Source: Lunularia cruciata (Eukaryota > Streptophyta > Marchantiopsida > Lunulariales > Lunulariaceae). Taken from it: a stretch of 64,000 bases of DNA. A model generated the notes under the pieces. That model was given only the letters and a program-made list of their open reading frames with translations. It had not been told where the DNA came from and did not search any database. Made by a program: the position numbers and the translations under genes. The stretch lies in contig OX419762.1 of NCBI GenBank assembly GCA_948567375.1, forward strand, positions 54,045,034-54,109,033. The letters are read 5' to 3'. Shown here in pieces: positions 46,780-58,202 of the stretch (positions within the stretch are counted from its first letter, which is position 1; each line of letters opens with the position of its first letter).

Positions 46780-48560
46780 CAAGACATCACAAGACTATCT
46801 CTAGGATTCATAGGTTTTTGAGAGGAGATTAGGTAGCACTCCAAGAGGTGTACATCATTATATGGCCTAAACCATAGCCAAGCATATTGCAAAGTCTCCA
46901 CAACCCCTTGCTCTACCACCAAAGCATCATCACTCCTTGATGTTAGATCAAGCAAGTAAGTGCAAACAAGCAGCCCATGCGCTCTCACCCTCTCAACCAA
47001 CACACTTCTCCTATGATACTTTGTCCACCTTACAAAAACTACATCCACTTGCAATTGATCCCTTCATTCCTCTACGATTACTAGCTTGATGAGGAATTAC
47101 AACTTTCAATTCCTACTTTGCACATGCTCTATACCATTCTTTGCATTTTTGAGTGTTGTAGGCTATCTAGGCTAGTTTTGGAGCACTTACAACATTACTT
47201 CTCCCGAAATGATCCAAAGTTAGGTTTTCCACTTCTCTTTGCTTTTACTTATCACATTGTCTCAAGTCATGTACCCCATAGATCAACTTGTCTTTTTGGC
47301 ACTTCTTGTCTCCTAGATCTTGCAAAGGAGACCGTAAATGTATGCTCTATTGCAATTGGAGAAGTTTTTTTGCATTTGGTGTCTCATACCATTTGCTTTT
47401 AGCTCTTACAACCTTTTTCTTCCTTGTTGTCTACTTTGTCCTTGTTGTAGTTTATTACAGCTACTCCAAGGGGATGCAATATAGTTATTTTGAGTATTTA
47501 AGCATCCTTTGCTAATCATGCACATTGGGTGGTGGTCCAAGTTGATGTTTCCAATGCCTTAAATATCATTACTCATCTAATGTTGTTCCATGCTCTTTGC
47601 TAAGTTGAAGATCATATCCTTCCTTAATCCTCTTTGTTTGTACTTTTTAGTATAGAGACACTTTTATTCTCTAATCACCACACCATAATTGGAGAGGTCA
47701 AATAGTTAACATCAATTGAGGGCACACAGTAGGGCAATCTCCAAGGGAGCCTCTCTTTGCCATAGCACATTAGATAGTTTTACAATATGTGGTATTAGGT
47801 TTTCCATCATGTCCTTTCCAATCCCTCTCAAACAACACTCATATTGTGAGCCCGTTGGAAGATGTAGTTTGACCAATGTTGGCCTTCATACTTAGCTTGG
47901 AGACCTTGGGTTTACAAGTCTAGATTTGAAAATGTAAGGTTTGGAGCCCACATACGGTCCTCACTTCTTTTGACTTCCCACCAGGATTCCAATTCCTCAT
48001 AGGTGGTATGAGAGTTTTAGGCATTCCTTTTGGACATGAGGATTTTAGTAGTGTGTTCATATCAAACACCTTAGTCCAAGCTACAACCCATATTCACCTC
48101 CTCCCAAGGATAGGGATTACCCATGTGGCCTATTATATTTTTTCATAATCCTACCTCCCTAAGGCCTCATATTTGTCATAAAATTTCTTGCCTATATAGA
48201 CCCTATTTCCACATTTGTGGATGTTTGATAGCACCATCTACCACACTTTCTCCACTCTCTTAAGGTCATACATGCTCTCATAACTTTTAGGTGAGTGGAG
48301 TAGGTAACATATAGCTCTTTGTATAGTCATGGGCAGATGCAACCTCATATAACAAGAGGTCACAACACCAACAACATATATCCAAGCATAGGCCCTAGTG
48401 ATCCCTTGTTTAGTGGACACGTTCTTACATAAGGGGTCTCCTTTTTTGTTAAGACCTATCATAATTACGGATTTAAACACTTATGCCTTTCATTCATATC
48501 TTGTTTGGCTCTTGACTTATTACTAGGTCCTATATGCACATCAATCCTTCAATTTATTGA
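46780..48560 (+). pseudogene. Reverse transcriptase of a decayed retroelement (RLE-type, non-LTR-like)
   Basis: Frames alternate, but ordered motifs are recognisable. An N-terminal helical segment with R-A-L-T-like A-H-A-L-S (about 46975) comes first. Then come V-L-E-H-L-Q (about 47175) and S-H-V-P...L-F-G-T-S-C-L-L-D-L-A-K...I-A-I-G-E-V (about 47265-47375). Next is motif A, V-Q-V-D-V-S-N-A-L (about 47535-47562). The active-site segment reads S-N-N-T-H-I where A-D-D-T-H-I is expected (Asn codons 47831-47836), followed by F-Q-F-L-I-G-G-M-R-V-L-G-I-P-F-G (47990-48037). Finally there is an L-P-R-I...Y-L-P-K-A-S segment and a Gly/Leu block to about 48500. This matches reverse transcriptases of the kind that precede a C-terminal nuclease-like domain. 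It is inactive. Confidence 0.6.
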
Positions 48561-48689
48561 CTTTGTATCCTTAGACTCTAGAAAGATTCAAGCTGATCTC
48601 AAAGAACCTTGTCATGAAGTGTACTACTTACTTTTAAGGAAAGTTATTTTTGCATTTTGAGCAAAAATTCCAAAGGATCTTTTAAAATG

Positions 48690-49380
48690 AATTTGAGGCT
48701 AATATCTCCATGATTATAGGTATAAATGGGTGTGCTTTATCTTTTTGGAATCATCTTCTCAAAGATTTTCTATAGACACCAAAATCTTGGCATTTGGAAG
48801 TTTGTAGCAAAAGTTACAACCATCTAAAGACAACCTTGGCTTGAAATCACCTTTGGCCTAGAACACACCTTTTGAGTAGGAGTGCAAAACTGGAGTTGTA
48901 CACACCTTCAAGTAGGAACCATCACAACATACACTTTGGGATTGATATCTCTATAATTATATTTCTAAATGGGATGTACTTTGTCTTGTTGGAAGCGTCT
49001 TCTCAATAGCTTTCAAGACACAGAAAAATCTTATTATTTGGAGGTATATAGCAACCATTTGAAGACACCTTTGGCCTGAAATCACCTTCAGCCTTGAAGA
49101 CACCTTTGAGTAGGAGCATACAATCAAGTATGAACCACCACATCTATGATGGAGTTGATATCATATAGATATCAGCCCTATCACAAAGATATGGGGGTGA
49201 TATTTCTATACTTACAAGTTCAAATAGTGCATGCTTTGTCTAGTTGGAAGTGTCCTCTCAAGTGCTTTCCATAAACATCCAAATCATGACATTTGGAGGT
49301 TTGGAGCAAAAGTTATGACTACCTGAAGATACCTTTGGGGTTGAAACATTTGGGTTGACACTTTTGGCTTAACACCTATC
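48690..49380 (+). repeat. Three tandem units of about 243-255 bp
   Basis: Units begin near 48704, 48947 and 49202 with at-tct-ta/-atgattata-like sequence. Each then has a g-tg-ctttgtct--ttggaag--tc-tctca box, a catttggaggttt-gagcaaaagtta-type box and a gaagacacctttgg-ctgaaatcacc box. Units are diverged. They lie between the RT and the nuclease-like end of the retroelement and interrupt it. Confidence 0.75.
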
Positions 49381-50489
49381 ACATAATAACATTTGGAATT
49401 TGGCACAAGTTAAGGCTAACAGTAGGTGGTTTTATATCCTCTTATGATGGGCTTGGGCAATTCTTTATCAAGAGTTTGGAGGGGGAAGGGATTCATGATT
49501 CGACAAGGAAGGAAATTGGAGCACTAAGGTACTTAGCTAGGACTGAGGGTTAGAAGTTCTTGACTCACACATTGATAAGGATTGGAGGAGAGTGGTTTGA
49601 GGGTTCATGATCTCTTAACTGATCACATGGGGATTGATTGAGAAGTGTATTTTAGGATTTCAAGAAAGGAGGTTTTAGGGATTTGATTGTTAGAGCAAGG
49701 AATTGAGAGGGAGTTTTGATACGAAGTGGCCTTGGTGGAGAATCCAAGAAATTGAGAGTGGAATTTAACAAGAAAGATTTTAATTAACAATGCAAAGAAT
49801 TGCAAGTGTGTTTTAACAAGAACAATTCTTGTTTGATAGAGGAAGAAAAGAGGGTTTTAAGCATTTTTCATAAATTGATAGAGGAAGAAAAGAAGGTTTT
49901 TTTAAAAAGTATTGAATCAATTAATAAAGAATTGAGAGGTTAGAGGATTCTTGGAGTTCTTTTGATCGGGAATTAACAAGAAGAAGACTTTTTAACAATT
50001 CTTGATAGTCAAGAAGGAGTTTTTCAGAATAGACATGAACTAAAGGAAGATATATTATACTTGATATAGTTGTAAAGAGAATTGTACTTTGTAAACTTCT
50101 TTGAGTAAGTATTTTGAGTTTAATAAATTTCTTGAACCAAGGGTGTCTTGATATATTTCAAGCATTGTGTTTGGAATGAATGGAAAATTGAGAAGTATTT
50201 GGATTAAATTAATAGTTATAACAAAACATACTTGATGTCTATTCAACAAGGATTCCAGGCTTTTGGTAGTTTGAAACTAAACTCTATAACATTGTATGCA
50301 CACTCACACACTTACTAGCATCCTCACTTATGTGCCACTACTTGATAGAGCTAGTATCCTCTCTTACGGGAGTAAAGGCTATGGAGCTTGACTCTAAGCT
50401 TCAGATTTGATTGAAGACTTTCAACTTTACTCCTGAGCTTGGCTCTAAACTTCAGATTTGATTGAAGACTTGCAATTTACTTTTGAAGA

Positions 50490-51140
50490 GTTTACCACAA
50501 CACTCCAATTGAGGTTGAGTCTCACACATCTAGCTCTCATATGGCTTCTAGACCAATATGCGAGTGGTTTCCATATGACATGCAATGGATACACTTTTTA
50601 TGATATGCAATACGTGGGGAACCCATCAAGGTCCATGATGCAATTTGTGATATAGTTGCTCAGAACTTACAAGCTACAGGAGCCCAAGTTAAGATTGAGC
50701 TTTGGTTGGATCTACCTGGACCACCTATTTGTCGAGTGTGAGTGGATATTGTTACATTCACAAATGGTCATTGCACATTGCATGATGTGGTGGTGGCAAA
50801 CCCTCTATGAGTAGAGTTATTGGCACAATAGATATACAAGCGAGAGTAGCAATGACCATTGCCTCTAGGAGCAAGGAGGATCACTATGCACCTTAGGTAT
50901 CCTCAAATACCTTTGTCTCTCTAGCGAGTGAGATTTTTGGGTGCCTACATCACACATACTACCAATGGTGCGTATTAGTCACTTTGTAATGCACTCAAGC
51001 TTTGGTCTTTACAGACGAGCAGTTGCAATATATGCATACCCAATATGGCTAGGGTCACTCTCCACTCACCCTAACATACCATTAGAGGACCTCTACCATA
51101 TAGTTCAAGAGTCCATGACACTCTCCTTAGTTTCTTAGGT
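50490..51140 (+). pseudogene. C-terminal nuclease-like domain of the decayed retroelement
   Basis: Reading the conceptual frame from about 50645: D-I-V-A-Q-N-L-Q-A-T-G-A-Q-V-K-I-E-L, then V-D-I-V...L-H-D-V-V-V-A-N-P-L (about 50740-50808) and an ending around 50880-50945. The arrangement (helix, paired beta strands with Asp residues about 15 residues apart, D-V-x-V-x-N-P-L) resembles the restriction-enzyme-like nuclease tails of RT elements. Several stops. Linkage to the RT at 46780-48560 is inferred from order and strand. Confidence 0.45.
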
Positions 51141-51588
51141 GTTTGTTGTTAGTGCACTTTTTCCCTTTTACTACCTTCCGGCTTTGTTTCTAGATGTCTT
51201 TCTTAAGAACTTGGGATAGTTGGGCCTTGTGCTCTTTTTTCCTTTTGCACTTGTTTGTGCTTTGTATTCCTTTCCCTCTCCTTATGTGTACTATTCATAT
51301 CTTTATCTATAACAGATTTGGTTTTTTTGCATGGTCCTTAGGTTCTGAACAGCATTCGGATTTTGGTGTTAAGGCATACCGACAGGCGAGCCTTCCATAT
51401 ATGTAGCTATGTTAGGGCAATGTGTACAAGAGACATCCGACAATGGAGAGATTTCTTTTCCTTTTATTCTTTCATTGTGTCTGGCTGAGGAAAGGCAATA
51501 CGACTTGCACTTACAACTTGGATATTTTAGGTTCGGTAAGGCAGATTTCTCATATCTATACTCTTGGGGTCTAGTCCCCCTCTACCTC

Positions 51589-51621
51589 TTTTGTCTCTTC
51601 CCTTGTAGGGAAGAGACAAAA
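51589..51621. repeat. Perfect 14-bp hairpin
   Basis: ttttgtctcttccc (51589-51602), loop ttgta, gggaagagacaaaa (51608-51621). Followed by repeated agacgtga units (about 51630-51660). Possibly the 3' untranslated hairpin of the retroelement upstream. Confidence 0.8.
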
Positions 51622-51958
51622 CGTGATGTTCCAAGACGTGAGACAAGACGTGATGTTTTATCCTTCTTGTGTTCTATGTGGTGGCCTTTTCGAGGAAAGG
51701 CAATAGACAATGGTCCTTGATAGTGATGTTTTATGGCCTTTAGCTGCATCGGTTTCTCTTAGCAGCTGGCGGTTTAAGTGTTGCAGTAGACAGATGGATG
51801 TGTTTTGGTCCTTAGTGGGTCACGTATCAAACTGTTTTCCCGAATTTGTTTTCAAGCGAGGGATTAGACGGACGTTCAAGTGTTACTACATGCTCCATAT
51901 TTTAAGCTCGAGTTCAATGTTTTTCTTTCTCGGTGCCCGGAGTACACGTTATAGTGTA

Positions 51959-51960
<2 letters not shown>

Positions 51961-51992
<32 letters not shown>
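51961..51992. repeat. (AT)n microsatellite
   Basis: 32 bases of uninterrupted AT dinucleotide near the border between the transposon block and the gene island. Confidence 0.95.
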
Positions 51993-51994
<2 letters not shown>

Positions 51995-52553
51995 CAATAC
52001 GGGATGCAAATATTTCCTTACAAACCCTCAGATTATAAGAATGGCTACACAGTGGAAAATACAATTTTCTCCCCACGAAGTCCCTGGTCTGCAACCTAGT
52101 CCCTCGATTCGATAGACAAATATGAAATGGACCTGGTCCTGAATAGTCCAATTTTGAAGAATGTATGTTGACGGGTGAGCCGGGAAGGCACGAGCCACTG
52201 ACCAATGAAGAACCAGAGCTCGTGCCAAAGTCACGACCTCAGGGACCGCGACGACATTGAGTGTTCCCGACGGGACATCGGGGTGGAATCTTCGGCCACA
52301 GATCCTCCCGCCGCTGTACCGGCGGGAGAGGAAAAGTACCACTGCAATCCCACCGAGTTGTTGTTACATTCATGAACCATTGCCATCTGGGTGGAGGAAG
52401 GAAGGACGATGTCAGATTGAGAGTTTGCTTGGTGGGTTTTCCCCGTCCGCCATCTATCTACTCCTGGCTCAGTTTTCAGCATTGGAGTGATCTATCTGAT
52501 CAATTTGGTTACTCACTTTGACGGTTCTGTGGTTGCTGAGACTGGTTGGCGAA

Positions 52554-55500
52554 ATGCGTCGTCACGGTGTGGACTCTGCTCTGAGGGTGTTTCAATTGGC
52601 GAGAGCTTTGGTGCCATCGCAGTATTCTACTTCTGCTCGGCCTCAATTGGCAGCGCTGCAGGAGCAGCTAGCCAAAGATGAACCCACATTGAAGGATTTT
52701 CTGAGCGCTTATGATGTTTCGGATTACTCTGTTGAAGTGGGGACGAAGAAGGATTTTAAGCCCAAGCCCGGATGGATGAAGAGAGTGATTCCTGGAGGGG
52801 ATAGGTACACTAACATTAAGGCGAAGTTGAGGGAGCTGAATCTCAATACTGTGTGTGAGGAAGCGAGATGTCCGAATATTGGTGAGTGCTGGGGCGGTGG
52901 CGAGACTGGTACTGCCACAGCAACGATTATGATTTTGGGCGATACTTGTACCAGAGGTTGCAGGTGAGTTTTAGGCTTCCTGAGGCAGGTTATGGCCCCC
53001 ATTTTGAGCATACATCGTGGGAATTGGAGCAGAATTTTCCATACTTCCGCGAGTTATACCGTTCTGATTTGGTATGGTCAACTTCCGGTTCTGTAATTGA
53101 GTCAAAACCAGGATGATGGAATAATTCATTCTACCTTTTCTCTGATGTTTTCTTGTTCTGCTGAGAACTTATACGATCTGCATCCTATAAAGTCAAAACA
53201 GGCAACCGATTTCTAGTTTTATTGTTCATTTTCGATGCTCTCATGGTTTCCGGGGAAACAAGCAGAGCTTGAAAGGATTGAGTAACTTTTTATTCTTTGG
53301 GTCGTTCATTGCAAGTATATGTGCGCTCGAAGTCGATAGCCTTAAGTCAGTTCTGACTTATTTATTATATCGTGTGTGACTTATTTTCTTGTAGGTTTTG
53401 TGCTGTGAAAACATCGAAGGCACCACCGCCACCAGATCCTGAGGAACCGAGGAAAGTGGCAGAGGCGATTGTGGCATGGGGTTTAGACTACATTGTTCTT
53501 ACCAGTGTAGACAGAGACGATCTTCCAGATCAAGGGAGCAACCATTTCGCAGAGACTGTGAGGCTGCTAAAAGCTCGCAAACCCAGTATGCTCGTAGAGG
53601 CTCTCGGTAAGTATGTTGAAGATGCTGCTTTTTCTAGTGTGCCTGTGGTTGTTGACGGTTGGTCTTCTAGTTGGCTGCTTTGTGTCTGATTTGCATACTG
53701 TTGGCCATGGTTTGGGTCCTGCTATGATATATTCATGGATGCTGATCGGGGTGAAATTCTGGATCCATTGTCTTCACTATATTTGATGAATACGTTTGGT
53801 GCCCGTTTTCATGCTCATTAAGCATGCCGTCCTGCATCTTGATGGTTGCTTTTTGACATTTGCTGTTACCTTCCAGCTTCACATACTCTTAACAATACGA
53901 TGCTCAACAGTAGGTATGAACATGAGTTACACAAGCAGTGCCACCATGTCTGTTTTGGCCGCTTTAGTTCATCAAACTAAAACCGTGAAATATCTTCAGT
54001 CAGACAGTTTCTCGTACTGGGCTTCAGTAGTATTACAGGATCTGGAGTAACTGTCTTGCATTGTCTGATTTCAGTCAAGCAAAAGTTTGCCACTGTTTCT
54101 AATCTCTCCTTGGGAGTTTTGAAACATGTACAAAGTACCTGTCTTTTACCATTTTATTTCACATCATGTTTGTTATACTTAGTTTGTGTGGTTACTTGGT
54201 GCAGTTCCGGACTTTCGCGGTGATTCGGAGTGTGTTGAGAGAGTGGCCACATCAGGGCTGGATGTCTTTGCTCATAATATTGAAACTGTAGAAGAACTTC
54301 AAAGTTCTGTCCGTGATCGACGAGCCAATTTTAAACAGTCTCTGGATGTCCTGAAAATGGCAAAAGAATTCGCCCCACCAGGCACCATGACCAAAACATC
54401 TATCATGCTTGGATGCGGAGAGATACCATCCCAGGTTATAAAAACTATGGAGAAGGTGCGAGCAGCTGGGGTCGATGTGATGACATTTGGCCAGTACATG
54501 CGCCCTACCAAAAAGCACATGGCAGTTTCGGAGTATGTCACGCCTGAAGCATTTAACAAATATAGAGAACTCGGTGAAGAAATGGTAAGTTTATTTTCCT
54601 GAGGCTCGCCCTTGATTTGTGTTCTTTTATGACAGTATTTGTTCGTGGAAGCCTAATGCCAAGTTTTCGAGGCTTCTTGAGTACGTATTACCTGTGGTAT
54701 GTTTGTGTATGATATCCTTCTGTCCCCGTTATTTCTATTTCTAAACACGACCTAAGAGTCCTGATACACCAGGCTTCTTAGGTCGTGTCGAAAGGCCGTC
54801 TAGGTCAATTTGTTCACGAGTAAAACCAGTTTTGAGTTGAAAAAGGGTTGCTTCTGCAAGGCTGCGGGTAAGAGTAACTCAAAATTCTGAGAATAAAGCC
54901 AAGCAGCGGAATAAAAGGTTTTGACAGGACAGAAGCACAGATGGAAGTGTCAAGACATAGTCTCTCTATGTATGCATTCGACCCATCCCTAGCATGAGCT
55001 CCCCATGCTGGGGACAACATGTTCCTTTTTACAAGCATGATCGTCCCAAGAATATTTTGTACAGCTGACACTGGATAAATGGTTGCCCAGTTAGATAATC
55101 TGATGTGGACAGGAGATGAGCTGTGGTTGTATAGCAAGAACTCTCAACCTGGGTGAACATGATTCACATTGAACTGAAATCGGAAAGCCCTGTGCACTCA
55201 CGGACCTATATTTTAACAAGTTACTATCAAAGGATCAATTCACTCCCAAAGGAAAGAGAATTCTCTTACTAGACTAGACTCCAAGAGAAACATGAGACAT
55301 TGCGGTTTTGAACTCTAAAAGGTTTGGGCAAACTGTGTAGTACTTGTTGACCTATTGAGCTACGTGATGATGACATGAAACCAGTTCCATTCGTGATGTT
55401 TAAGGTGTGCGGGGATTTAATCTGCCCTCGTAATATCTCTATTACCTGCACGTTTCCTTTTTTCTCCTCATCCCCTTCTTGCTTCCTGATCCCTGTGATT

Positions 55501-55704
55501 TGTCATTTTAGGAGATTGTCTGTCTTTTGGGTTAAATTTGCGCCAGATTTTTCTTACAGCATATGTTTCTGGTTCCAGGGCTTCCGTTACGTTGCGTCAG
55601 GACCTATGGTGAGATCTTCGTACAAGGCTGGCGAATACTTTATCAAGAATATGATCGAGGCAGATAGAGAAAGAGAGAAGACGAGCATGGAGGCGTCCTC
55701 CTGA
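52554..55704 (+). CDS. LIP1: Lipoyl synthase, mitochondrial (4 exons)
   Basis: Exons 52554-52963, 53395-53606, 54205-54584 and 55579-55704 join in frame to 375 residues plus stop; all introns are GT-AG. The enzyme is a radical-SAM protein that inserts two sulfurs into protein-bound octanoyl groups, making lipoyl cofactors for pyruvate and 2-oxoglutarate dehydrogenases and glycine decarboxylase. The auxiliary iron-sulfur cluster motif C-x4-C-x5-C is at Cys101, 106, 112. The radical-SAM motif C-x3-C-x2-C is at Cys132, 136, 139, split by intron 1. R-S-S-Y is at 346-349. An Arg/Ala/Ser-rich acid-free-leaning first 25 residues fits a mitochondrial presequence, and the core ([24 protein letters not shown]) resembles the mitochondrial rather than plastid plant form. 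52554 is the first in-frame ATG; open frame to 52518 begins with TTG. Confidence 0.95.
54745..54788. repeat. 13-bp perfect inverted repeat in LIP1 intron 3
   Basis: acacgacctaaga (54745-54757) and tcttaggtcgtgt (54776-54788) with an 18-base loop, inside the longest intron of the lipoyl synthase gene. May be a small foldback insertion; no target duplication is clear. Confidence 0.75.
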
Positions 55705-58202
55705 GATCACTTACTTTAGAGAAAAACAATCCCAGTGGTTTACGTTAGAGTGGAGGGAGGTGGGTGTATCATAAGAATTTCTATTTGCATATCTTTGATG
55801 TCGAGTGCAATAACTACATAGAAAACTGAAGTTATTTTTTGAGCGTTAATAAATAACGGTCTGATTCATAATTATTACATTCATGAATTGGGCTCCTCAC
55901 TGCGTACCATGGAGCACAATTTGAATGCATAATCTCAATGCCCTTGGCCAGGATCACAAAATCTTGTTTCCTTGGATATGAACCAGGTCTCCAGCACTGA
56001 AGTACTTGGGGAGACTAGTTGCTCGTTGTCAGTAATAGGATAGACTCGTGCTCATGCAGTGTTACTTGCTTAAGTAATGATCAGACGCTGAGAATTAAAC
56101 CTCCTAGACGTCTTACTTTCCCAGTAAGACTTCTAGGAGGTTTTTAGTTATGGCAAAGTTTTTACTAACTTGTTCATGGTGGCTCGAGTTTGACCTGGGA
56201 ACAACCGCCTGTCATTGTTGTTTGCGGCAGTGGGTACTGAGGGCCAGAGCCATGATCATCAATATTGCAACGTCTCCAATTCTCGAGATAATTGGGATTG
56301 ATACAGGAGTTGTTGATTCAACTCTTTATTCATTCGTAGAGTTTCCATGAACTCTTATTAGAGATAAATATTTGGCTGCAAATTGTGAAGTCTCCCCAAG
56401 CTCAACCCAAGCTCGATTGTCAAGTCTGCTGCGTGGAAGTTTGTCTGGTGGCACTACACTAGTAGGGTGTAAGTTTGCATTGCACCCTTTGATGGTAGAG
56501 ACATTTGTACAAGATTAACACACCATATGAGTGTATGTGCATACGAGTATACCTGAGCCTGTAATATTGTACAAGAGTTTCATGTGTACTCAAAGATTAA
56601 ATGCTCAGAGGGTCAAAATTATGTACTACATTATGGGAAGAGTTCTTTTTTAGAGGTTGGAACTAGTTGTTTGGCTCGTACAGCTTAACATTAGCCTCCA
56701 ATTCGCTTGCGATTAGTATTTGTATTGGGTGAAATGTATGTCATATGAGTCGTAGCCCACTCAATTGTAAGTGGCGACGAGAATCTTTGAGAGGCCTATG
56801 GAAGAACATCGGCTTCGACAACACTATATCATACGTTCTGCAAGAAAGCGTGATACCTTCAAATTCAATGCTCTACATGCTTGCAAGTTTCACCAACATG
56901 ACCCTAAGTCCCCCTAAAATTTGCAAGTGAATGTAAAGAATGGTTTCTAGTAAGTTTCTTGCCCTCTTAGATTACGAGGAAGTAAAAGTCAAAACCAGAT
57001 GGCTAGAGACGCTTTACTGCGATAGTAAAACCTTAAGAACGAAGTCTTGAAATTGCTGTCCCAAAGAAGACAAAATGACTATGTGCTGACAAAAATTCAA
57101 AAACGGATTCTTTCTTCCAAGGACTGAAGCCTAAAAGTGACACTTTTGAATTGAAGGTCTAAAAGTGCGAACATGTTGAAAGGCTTCCGTCTATCTAGTG
57201 TGTACTCCTCGGTTTTCAACTCGTTGTCGGATACACGTAAACACAGGACTGGTTATACAACTCGGAATCTTTCCTCTTACTTACGGACAACGACACCAAC
57301 CAAAACCCTCTCAAATAGACTTCAGTTTTGATCCGACTATAGAGGTGAGGTTGTGGGCCAGGAGAATAACGACTCGCGATAATCCAGGAGGATCTATTCC
57401 CTCTACGCTATCAGTAAAGATCAAATTACACTCCCATGTTTGGAAGCTTTCATAGGTCAGAGCTCTCGAGCGTCGACGAGGTCGTCTTAAAGGAAAAGAC
57501 GTGCAGATCTTTAACTCACTACGCAAAAAGCATCCACTCCCAGCTGCCGTTCAGCCAAAGGCAGCTCTGAATCAAATCCGTTAGAAAAGGGAGGAGACGT
57601 CTGTCAAAATTCATGAAGAAAAGAACTGAAATTACTCTATGATTTCTTCTCCACTTTATGTATATTTCTTCCGAAAGCCTCGCCGGTTTATCAGCATCTG
57701 AGATCATAGACTATGGCTCTCAACGCAAGGCGTAGTCCCCTCCTTTACCCCGGCTGCAAACCTGCAATGGAACTAGCATGCTCTTCCGGTTCTTCTCCTT
57801 TTCGTGAATGCTGTAGTTGTACTCTTCTTTATGGCTCTGTTCAGTGGAAGTAGGATTCCATCTGGGTGATGGGTTTAGGCAGCGTCAGGTCCTCAAATTG
57901 CCAAGGCGATGCAAGAAGCAGGAAGTGAATGTGCGGATGCTTTGAACTTAGCTAGACAAATTCACGAGCTTGTGGGTTTGTTTATGTGCAGGATCTGCCC
58001 CCTTCTCTGACATTGGGAATCGGACAAACAATGTATTGTAGCAGCTGCTGGTGCTCAGGTCAAGAACTGATGGGAAGGGGCCCGCAATGGAGCTAAGCTA
58101 GCTACACATTTGACGAGATCTTTGGACTGTTGAGAAAGCCGGCAAGAACTCTTCCATAGCACAGGAGCTCTATATTATTAGAATTCGTCAACAGTTGGGT
58201 TC
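55705..58202. other. Intergenic between LIP1 and the chitinase gene
   Basis: Contains the LIP1 3' untranslated region and a strong hairpin at 56098-56142. No other gene recognised. The last few hundred bases before 58203 are expected to hold the chitinase promoter, but no firm TATA box is assigned. Confidence 0.5.
56098..56142. repeat. 20-bp hairpin downstream of LIP1
   Basis: aacctcctagacgtcttact (56098-56117), loop ttccc, and a right arm at 56123-56142 that pairs with it except for one base. Compact stem with a 5-base loop about 400 bases after the LIP1 stop. Could be a foldback element or a structured transcript end. Confidence 0.8.

Noticed and set aside
46779-47054. Minus-strand open frame of 91 codons
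   Set aside because: The plus strand here reads as the N-terminal part of the decayed reverse transcriptase; the minus frame has no recognisable domain.
52028-52482. Minus-strand open frames upstream of LIP1
   Set aside because: No recognisable protein, overlapping frames on both strands, and a GC-rich promoter/leader context with a small ctcccgcc hairpin (about 52305-52328).
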